From Emiliania huxleyi CCMP1516 (taxonomy: Eukaryota; Haptophyta; Isochrysidales; Noelaerhabdaceae): a stretch of 64,000 nucleotides of DNA. The DNA is taken from positions 168,112-232,111 of the forward strand of contig NW_005200881.1 of the NCBI RefSeq assembly GCF_000372725.1. The letters are read 5' to 3'. Shown piece after piece: positions 11,418-19,100 of the stretch. Under the pieces are notes generated by a model that had not been told where the DNA came from, ran no database searches, and was given only the letters and a program-made list of their open reading frames with translations. The position numbers were made by a program, and so were the translations under genes. Positions within the stretch are counted from its first letter, which is position 1. Every line of letters begins with the position of its first letter.

Positions 11418-11560
11418 TGTGATCTGTGATCTGTGTGGTGAGGGTCCGCCCGTAGGCGCATTTTGTATACCGAGGCGGTGCCCGGTGCCGAGCGCAGGCA
11501 GAGCCCACAGGTCGGACCTTAAGACAGCGTTGTAAATCCCTGGGCGAGGGTGGTGGAGGG
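11418..11560 (+). repeat. Dispersed repeat C, copy 1
   Basis: Contains GATCTGTGATCTGT, GGGTCCGCCCG, CATTTTGTATACCGAGGCGG, TCGGACCTTAAGACAG and CCCTGGGCGAGGGTG. The same blocks occur in the same order at 47668-47790, over 100 bp at high identity. Function unknown; it could be a SINE or a structured RNA gene family. Confidence 0.65.
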
Positions 11561-11589
11561 GGGGGTCCGGCGGCGGAGCAACCACCTCC

Positions 11590-11642
11590 CTCCCGTGCCC
11601 AGTGTTGTGCGAGGGAGTTTTGTTGTAAGATTCTTTTTGCAC
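11590..11642 (-). repeat. Dispersed repeat A, partial copy
   Basis: CCCGTGCCCAGTGTTGTGCG then GAGGGAGTTTTGTTGTAAGATTC: reverse complement of the left half of the family seen complete at 15056-15178 and 59833-59957. Confidence 0.65.
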
Positions 11643-11985
11643 AACTGACTGTTCTTGGACACTGTTGTGTTAGGTATGTTGTTGGCCACTGCCAACCAAG
11701 CAAGCAAGACACACACAGTGCTCACACCGAAATCATGCGCCAGTAATATGGAGAGAGAAGGAATATGTATGTAATATGAAGGTGAAGAACAGCCGATTTC
11801 GGGCCCGGGGTTGTGCGTTTACGTGAAGAACAGCCTTCCCTGGACCCCGTGTTGCGTGACTGTCTCTCTGCGATTTCGGGCCCGGGGTTGTGCGTTTATG
11901 TGAAGAAACAGCCCTCGGGACGGGACAGAGAAAAAGAAAATTCCGTGCAGTGCGGCGGCGGCATACGAGCTCGTAGCTGACCACG

Positions 11986-13095
11986 ATGAGGCTCATATAT
12001 GTGCTCCTCCTCGTCGTCGCCAGCACCACCGTCGGCCGTGCTCCGCCGCCTCCCAGCGCGGCAGGCTCGCTCGCTCGCGCGCTCGCGCGCTCCGCGCTCG
12101 ACGCTTGGGCCGACGGAGGCGCTGCTGGTGGCTCTGCCGACATCGAGTGGGACTCCCGGCTCGGCCGAGCGCTCCTCTCGCTGCTGCGGCTGCTCGTCTC
12201 GCCGGCGGTGCGCGTGGCGGCTGAGATGGCCGAGACGATGCTGCCACCGGGAGAGCTCGTTCAGGCGCGCGAGCCCGCCGCGAGTCTCGCGCGGCCGCAC
12301 GTCAGTCCACAGTCGTCCCTCTCTCCACTGCAGGGCGAGCGGCTGTACGCGCCAGCGCGGCTCGCTCACGCCGACTTGAACGCCTCTGAGCTGCGCGTGA
12401 CTGGGCTCCGCTCTCTTGGTGATAGCACTGCCATCTCGAGATGCCTCGTCGCTGTCCTCACCCCTCTTCCTCCCGCGTCAGGCGAGCTTACCTTCACCCC
12501 TGTGGGCGCGCGCGCCGTGAGGGCGGCCGCCGACTTCGAGACCGTCAACGCGTCCATGCTCGTCGAGGCGCTGCTGACTCCGCTCGGCCTGCCTGGCGCG
12601 TCGGTCGGGACTGCGGGCCGCCTCTCGGCCTCGCTTGAAGGGGTGCGCCTCGCCGTCACCTTCTCGGTGCCGCCCGTCTCCCGCCGCGTCGCGCTGCAGG
12701 CCCTCTCGCTGAGCGGCAAGGAGGAGGGCGGTGGCGAGGAGGACGCGCCTCCGCAGGCGGGGCCGCCCGCCGCCGAGTGCACTGCGGCAAGTGAGGCCGG
12801 CGGCGGCGCTGCGGCGGCAGAGGGGGCGGCGGCGGCGGCGGCGGTGGACTCCAGGGCGAAGGCAAAGGCGCGGAAGGCGGCGTCGCCCTTGCGGCTCGGC
12901 GTGACGGCGGTGGAGGTGAGAGTGGGACACGTCACAGCGGCGGTGCTGGACCCGGAGGACGAGATTGGGCCGCCGGGGCTGCTGTGGCGCGCCCTTTCGT
13001 CCGCCTTCTCCGAGCAGCTGCGCGGACTCGTCGAGCTGCACCTGTCGCAAGTGTTGCGCGAGTCGCTCGATGAGCTGGTGAGAGGGGCGAGGTGA
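11986..13095 (+). CDS. Secreted protein, unrecognised (possibly TULIP/BPI-like)
   Basis: Open frame from ATG 11986 to TGA 13095. Residues 1-18 form a clear signal peptide (MRLIYVLLLVVASTTVGR). A 63-nt stretch, 12419-12481, begins GTGATA and ends TCAG; removing it keeps the frame and joins LRVTGLRSL to GELTFTPVG, so I think it is an intron. The resulting LNASELRVTGL...FTPVGARA pattern recalls TULIP (BPI/LBP) barrels but is not diagnostic. An Ala/Glu-rich low-complexity segment lies around 12760-12860. The end may also be spliced: a GTGAGA donor candidate stands at 13079, with a possible last exon to about 13202. Product is exported; role unknown. Confidence 0.6.
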   Translation: MRLIYVLLLVVASTTVGRAPPPPSAAGSLARALARSALDAWADGGAAGGSADIEWDSRLGRALLSLLRLLVSPAVRVAAEMAETMLPPGELVQAREPAASLARPHVSPQSSLSPLQGERLYAPARLAHADLNASELRVTGLRSLGDSTAISRCLVAVLTPLPPASGELTFTPVGARAVRAAADFETVNASMLVEALLTPLGLPGASVGTAGRLSASLEGVRLAVTFSVPPVSRRVALQALSLSGKEEGGGEEDAPPQAGPPAAECTAASEAGGGAAAAEGAAAAAAVDSRAKAKARKAASPLRLGVTAVEVRVGHVTAAVLDPEDEIGPPGLLWRALSSAFSEQLRGLVELHLSQVLRESLDELVRGAR

Positions 13096-13318
13096 GACGT
13101 GATGGATGTTCGGAGTTTGTACTTTAACTGAGGCCACCTGTCTCCTGTCTCCACAATCCACCGCACAACCCGCAACTGCGACATCGCCACCAGAGTGTTT
13201 TAGGTGTGCCCCCGCGGAGCCGGCCGGCGAGCCACGCGAGCGTTGCGCGCTTAGAGTGGCACCTGCTCCCGCTCCCGCCCGGCACATCGTCACAGCTCAT
13301 CCCCCAAGCCCCGCCTCG

Positions 13319-14997
13319 TCACCCGCCGGAGGTGTCCATGGCCGACGATTTCGCCTCCGCCTTTATCCTCGCCAGCTCCTCGCGCGTCATGCGCGAGCCC
13401 GGCTCCCTCGCCGGCGCGGCGCCCACCGTGAAGCGCGGCGACGTCGAGTCCGCCCTCTCCGCCGCCCCTCCCTGCGACGTGCCGCCCCCCTCGGCCGCCG
13501 CCTCGGCCGCCTTCTGCTCGGCGGCCAGCATCCGCTTCATCGCGGCGGTCGTCATCGACACGCCGCGCTGCCCAGGCGTCGCTGGCTGCGGGAAAGCGTC
13601 TGGCGCCGCCGCGGCCGCCACCGCGCCGCTCACGTCCATGTCGGCGAGCGAGCGCGCGCGCTTCACCTCCGGCTTGGAATCGTCGTCGGCCAGCCACGCG
13701 TCCTTGAGCGTCTCGTCGGCGGAGGGGCGCGACGCCGCGTCGATGTTGAGCAGCTGCTGCACCAGGCCCGCCGCCGCCTGGCCGCGCTTGGCCGGCAGCG
13801 GCGCGCTCGGCACGCCCTTTTGGATCATGCGGATGAGGCCTACTCCATTCAAGGACGCATCGACGCTCAGCGAGGCGCTCGGCACGCCCGATTGGGCCTT
13901 GCGGGCGAAACTCTGCTGTCGTGCCTTCTCTCTCTCTTCTCTCTTCTCTCTTCTCTCATTTTGCTCGCCTCTCTCTTCTTCTCCCTCTCTTCTCTCTCTG
14001 CGGGCGAAGCCCTGCATGTCGTCGGCGTCGAAGGGGAGGCGCGAGGCGAGCATGCCGTACAGGATGACACCGCAGGACCACATGTCCGACTTGGACGCGT
14101 CGTACCTGCACGAGGGCAGAGTACCCTCGAGAGGACTCCAGGCACGAGCGCGCGTCCGACTCGGGCGCATCGGCGCCCGCCGCTCTCGAGGGCGGGAGCG
14201 GCGCCCATCAGCTCGGGCGCGGCGTAGAGCGGCGAGCCGCAGTGTGTGGCCGAGTGGTTCGTGTGCGGCCGCAGCGTCGACAGCCCAAAGTCGGCGATCT
14301 TCAGCAGCGCGACGCCCGCCGCCGGCCGCGGCGCCGCGTGCATGTCGATGGAGGCCGACGAGGTGCGGTCGGCAGCCTCCCCCTCTGCGGCCTCGGCGAC
14401 CTCTGCGTCGGAGGCGGTGGGCGGCGGCACTGCGGCGGGCGTGCAGAGCATCAGGTTCTCGAGCTTGAGGTCGCGGTGGAAGACGCCGAGCGAGTGGCAG
14501 AAGCGGAGCCCGTGCAGCAGCTGCGAGAAGAGCGAGCGGACCTCGGCGGTGGGGAGCAGGTCGTTCGCGTTGATGTGCTGGAGCAGGTCGCCGCGGTCGC
14601 AGTACTCCATCACGAGGTAGTAGCGAGACGGCGTCTTGATCCAGGTGAAGAGGCGGACGATGTTGGGGTGGCGCAGCTTCTCGTGGTACGCGACCTCCCT
14701 CTTCAGGAGCAGCTCGGCGCGCTCGTTGAGCTTGTTGCGCCGCACAATCTTGACGGCCGCCTGGTGGCCCGTGCGACTGGAGGTGGCGAGGCGGACCTTG
14801 CCGAAGCCGCCCTCGCCGAGCGTGGTGCTCGTCATCTGGTACTCGTGCAGCAGCGCGCGGTACGCCTCCCCGTCCGCAAGGCCGGCGCCGCTCACGATGA
14901 ACGACTCCTTGTTGACGCTGGCCAGCTTGGGCTCCTTGTCCTCGAGGTCCTTGTTGATCTCCACCTCGGCCACCTGGTTGCTCTGCTGGTTCCCCAT
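13319..14997 (-). CDS. Ser/Thr protein kinase, N-myristoylated type, 478 aa
   Basis: Exons (minus) 14997-14177, 14105-14011, 13839-13319 total 479 codons with stop. Start MGNQQSNQV is a classic N-myristoylation signal (Gly2, Ser6), so the kinase is probably membrane-tethered. Kinase motifs: Gly loop LGEGGFGKVR, VAIK-type AAVKIVRR, catalytic loop FHRDLKLEN, DFG in IADFGLS, CGSPLYAAPE as the APE block, then DMWSCGVILYGML. It fits the CAMK/SNF1-like group. A 45-residue Ala/Asp-rich insert sits between the catalytic loop and DFG. The C-terminal tail is charged and Ala-rich. Both introns have GC donors; intron 2 (171 nt, 14010-13840) is GA-rich and contains duplicated pieces of the neighbouring sequence. 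A copy of repeat A lies 60 bp upstream of the start. Confidence 0.92.
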
Positions 14998-15055
14998 CCC
15001 GGATTTCCTAAGCTCCGACTTCCTGCGCGATGCGTCGGCCGGCAGCCCGGCGACA

Positions 15056-15178
15056 GAGAATTTTACAAGGTTTCCCTCGCACAACACTGGGCACGGGACT
15101 TGGCGCGCACTGGCACTAACACAGGTACACCACTGGAGCCGCCTAAGCGACTCCTGCGAGGACGGCGAGGCACTTAGC
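15056..15178 (+). repeat. Dispersed repeat A, full-length copy 1
   Basis: AATTTTACAAGG, CCTCGCACAACACTGGGCAC, GCGCGCACTGGCACTAACAC, AGGTACACCA, GAGCCGCCTAAGCGACTCCT, GACGGCGAGGCACTTAG. A second nearly complete copy is at 59833-59957, and partial copies at 11590, 25846, 26048, 57198 and 59679. It sits just upstream of the kinase start. Confidence 0.8.
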
Positions 15179-15244
15179 TCCGTGCACTCGACCGCCCTCA
15201 CCGCTGGCAAGCTCATTCACAATCTGCTCTGCGATGGCCGTGTG

Positions 15245-15452
15245 TCAGGCCGTGTGAAGAACGACTGAGATGCGCTGCTTCTGCAGCCCCAGCCAGCTCT
15301 TGGTGGTCCAAGTCACCTTATCGAGGTACTGGGCCCGCGTCAGCTTGTTCTGCAGCACGTTCGCCGCCCCCCAGAGGATCTCGCCGACGACCCCCTTCCC
15401 AAACCCGCCGAACGACTCGAACAGCAGCAGCCGCACGTCGACGTCCTGGCGA
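15245..15452 (-). pseudogene. C-terminal fragment of a repeated ORF family
   Basis: Frame encoding LFESFGGFGKGVV, LQNKLTRAQYLD, TWTTKSWLGLQKQRISVVL and a stop. The layout E-x-FGG ... Arg/Lys-rich helix ... S-(F/W) ... ISV matches two other places in this window: 27910-28179 and 46714-46935. No N-terminal part or start is present. The family looks element-derived because it recurs in repeat-rich DNA; I do not recognise its function. Confidence 0.45.
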
Positions 15453-16181
15453 AGAGAATTTGAACTTAGGCGAGGCTTATAGGTTGGGGATCCCTGGATA
15501 TGCTGCGAGGAGGGCAGAGTTGCGCCGAGAGGGGCAACAATGAGAGGCGAGGGCAAGGGATCGGCAGGCAGCGGCGGCGTCGCAGGATGAGGCAGAGGAG
15601 AGCGAAGCGACAGAGGAAGATAGAAGCGACAAGAGAGAGAACGACGAGAGTGGGAGGACCGCGAGGTGGCATGAAGGTTGCAGCGAGAATCGGCGAGGGA
15701 CTGCGAAGAGAGATAGGAAGAGGCAGACGCCCAAGGGTGGGCGACGGATAGCGCACCACACCCCTCTTCACAAACAAATCTCTCCCCTCTTCTTAAAATC
15801 CCTGTGTGGTGGCGGCGTGCCGTCCTCCCATCCCTCCCTTGGGTTGTCTGTTTTCTTTCTTTCTTTGGGGAGGACCCCTCCCCTATCCCTCGTTTGGGTT
15901 GTGTGTTTTCTTTCTTTCTTTCTTTCGGTTGGGGAGGGGTGTCCGTCCGGCAGGCACCACTCCCTCCCTATCTCCCTTTGCTGCAACTCATAAAATCGTT
16001 GGGTCGCTTCTGTTCACGTGGGCCGGCCCCCCCGTGGGCCGACCCTCCGATTTTATGAGAAGAGAACAAAGGGAGTGGGCAGGCACGAACAAGAAAGCCT
16101 GCCGCCGCGTCCGTGGCAAGAAGAGCAGAAAAAGAACTCGTGGGCGTCGCCAGGTGTCGCGGCGGCGTTGCTGGCGCTCCT
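15453..16181. other. UPF1 upstream region with a palindromic element
   Basis: Pyrimidine/purine-biased spacer. At 15987-16059 a 73-bp segment has inverted ends CTCATAAAATCG and CGATTTTATGAG (12 of 12 paired), extended by GGGTCG/CGACCC, around GTGGGCCGG. It lies 120 bp before the UPF1 start and could be a tiny MITE or an mRNA-leader hairpin. No gene seen in the rest. Confidence 0.55.
15757..15870 (+). repeat. Dispersed repeat E, copy 2
   Basis: GCACCACACCCCTCTTC, AAAATCCCTGTGTGGTGGCG, CGTGCCGTCCTCCCATCCCT, then GTTTTCTTTCTTTC. Inverted match to 2165-2275. A degenerate second unit of the same pyrimidine block follows at 15870-15960. Confidence 0.7.
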
Positions 16182-19100
16182 ATGGAGTACGAAGAATTTC
16201 AAGCCTCGCAGGCGAGCCAGCCGTTCGCCTTCGAGACCCAGGACGACGACGACGACACCCCTCAGCCCTTCAACTTCATCGACGACCACGAGGAGGACGG
16301 CGGCGGGGGCGGCGGTGCCGATGGCCCGGCCGCGGCGGGCGCAGCGGCGGACGACATGATGACGTGCGCGGTCTGCGACGACGGCGGCGGCGCCTCGGCC
16401 GCCTCGGTCGGCGCCGGCGCCGGTGACGGCCTCGAGTTTGTGGAGGAGGACGAGCGTGAGGCGCCGGTGCCGTCCGAGCTGCCGGCGTGGGCGTGCAGCT
16501 ACTGCAACGTGCACACTCCGTCGGCGGTGGTCAAGTGCGTGACGACGGGGCGCTGGTTCTGCAACTACCGTCCGCCCGGGCTGCCCGCCTCGTGCATCGT
16601 CTACCACCTGATCAAGTCTCGCAACAACGAGGTGACGCTGCACGCAGAGTCTCCGCTCGGAGAGATCACGCTCGAGTGCTTCCTGACCGGGACGAAGAAC
16701 GTCTTCTCGCTCGGGTTCGTGCCGGTCAAGGAGGACCTCGTCGTGCTGCTCGCGCGCGACGTCGACGTGAGCGGCATCGAGGCCGCCTCCGACTCCACCC
16801 TCGCCCCGTGGTGCCCCGCCGGAGGCTGCACTGACGCATCCCGGACGCGTCCCTCGCAGGACGCCTCGGACTGGGACCTGACCAAGTGGCAGCCGCTCGT
16901 TCGCGAAAAGGAGCCTCGCCCCTCCCGCCGCCACGTCTCCTCCCTCTCCTCCGCCCCCCTCCCGGCCCTCCTCCTCCCCTACACCCCTCTGCCTCCCGCC
17001 TCGCGCAGGCCTTTGTCCCGTGGCTTGTCAAGCAGCCAACCGACTCGGAGGCGCTGCGCGCACGCCCCTGCTCGGTGGCGCAGATCTCGCGGCTCGAGGA
17101 GCTGTGGAGGACCAACCCGGCCGCGACCTACGCCGACACTCTCAGCGCCGAAGGGGACGCTCTCGACGGCGGCGAGCCGGTTCCCAGACACTTCTTGGAC
17201 ACTTCCCAGATACTTCCTAGACCCTTCCTGGACACTTTCTGGACACTTCCTGGACCCTTCCTAGACACTTCCTAGACACTTCCTAGACATCTCTCGACAG
17301 CCGAGCCGGCGCCACAGCACAGCGGCGGCAGCAGGGCGGCGGCAGCAGGGCCCGCTCGGCTGTGAGTGAGTACGCGTGGCGGGATCACTGCGTCAGGCGC
17401 CCATCCAGCGCCAGTACGAGGACGCCTACCAGTACCAGTCCATCATGGGCCCGCTCGTGCGGCTCGAGGCGCAGAGGCAGCCGAGATGCAGCCGAGAGGC
17501 AGCCGAGAGGCAGCCGAGAGGCAGTCGGGATGCAGCCGAGAGGCAGCCGAGAGGCAGCCGAGAGGCAGCCGAGAGGCAGTCGGGATGCAGCCGAGAGGCA
17601 GCCGAGAGGTAGCATGCACACCGGCCAAGCCCCGTCCTGCTCGGCTCGAGGCGACGACGGCCTGCGGGAGGCGCACTCTCACTACTTGCTGTTGTGATTG
17701 CGATTGTTGCCGTTCTTAGGCCGAGAACGACCGGCAGATGCGGGAGGCGCAGACGCAGGAGGCGCTGTCTGTCCGGTGGGACATGGCGCGACACACGCCG
17801 CTCCTCTTCGCCTCCCTTGAGGAGCCGTCCGCTGAGCGGTCGCCCCCCCCCCCCCCCCCTCCCCCTTCCCCCTCCCGCGCAGGCGCTCAACAAGCGCAGG
17901 CTGGCCTACTTCACTCTCCCCTCCAACGAGGCCGAGCTGAGGCTGGTCGGAGGCGGCGGGCCGGCGCCGCCGCCGGCATGTGAGACGCGTCGCTCCTCAC
18001 GCGCCTCGAGCGTGTGAGCAGGCGACGAGCTGCTCCTCCGCCACCCCGGGGACGCTAGCCACCCGCCCTTCGAGGCGCAGCAGTCAGTATGCATGGGACC
18101 GAGCAGACACTCGCCCCCTAGCCGCCGGAGCACGAGGAGGGCCCCCCCACCTTACCCCCCACCTTGCACTCCGCCGCACCCCTCCCGCCCTCATTTGTGG
18201 GGCTTGACTTGCAGGGCTGCAGTTTTTTCCCAGGGGGGCCCCCCCTCCCCCCCTCCTTCTTCTTCCCTCTTCCCCCCCCCCCCCCCCCCTGTGGCCAGGC
18301 GACCGGCACGGTGGTGCGCCTCAACCACGCCAGCGAGGAGGTCGGGCTCGAGCTGCGCTCGGGCGGCGGAGCGCCGACTGACCTCAGCCACGGCTACTCG
18401 GCACCGAGACTCTAGCCGGGAGACAGGCCGACGGATTGAGCCGGGAGATTGCGAGACATGGCCGCGTAGCCGAGACGGGTTGCTGCGAGCAGCTTCTCTT
18501 CACACCTCCGGCTGTGAACAGGTCGACGTCGTGTGGAAGTCGGTTGCGTACGACCGCATGCAGGCAACCGCTGCCCCACCGCCGGACATTGCACACCTTT
18601 GCATGCCGGGGGGGGTCCTGCTTGCGAGGGATGCAGACGCTGCACCTCTCCCCTCACACTCTGCCCACACACTCTCCCCCCCCCCCCCCTTCCCCTCCCC
18701 AGACGGCGCTCAAGACCTTCGCCGTCGACGAGACGTCCGTCTCCGGCTACATCTACCACCGCCTCCTCGGCCACGAGGTCGAGCAGCCGCCGGTACGGAC
18801 GCCGCTGCCGCGCCGCTTCGGCGCGCCCGGCTTGCCCGAGCTCAACCACAGCCAGGCGAGACGTAGCCGAGACGCAGCCGAGATGCAGCCGAGATACAGC
18901 CCGGCTTACCCGGAGCTCAACCACAGCGAGGCGTCTCTTCTCCCGCCGGGGAGAGATTGCGATCTCGCACCCAACCCCGCCCGACCGGCCGCCTGCCCGA
19001 CCGGCGCAGGTGCTCGCGGTCAAGACGGTGCTGCAAAAGGCCCTCTCCATTGTGCAGGGCCCGCCCGGCACCGGCAAGACCGTCACCTCCGCCTCCATCG

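Larger units (their letters stand above)
11090..11985. other. Intergenic, repeat-bearing
   Basis: About 900 bp with no supported gene. It carries one copy of repeat C (11418-11560) directly followed by a partial copy of repeat A (11590-11642). At 11770-11900 a 60-bp unit is present twice (GATTTCGGGCCCGGGGTTGT then GCGTTTA). A pair GGGGCTCCCC / GGGGAG forms a short hairpin near 11339-11360. Confidence 0.6.

Noticed and set aside
12366-13190. Long minus-strand ORF opposite the secreted protein
   Set aside because: Ser/Ala/Arg-rich shadow with no motif; the plus frame has a clear signal peptide.
17478-17612. Regular 11-bp units looking like a CRISPR array
   Set aside because: Units are directly adjacent with no unique spacers and lie in a eukaryotic intron; it is a minisatellite.
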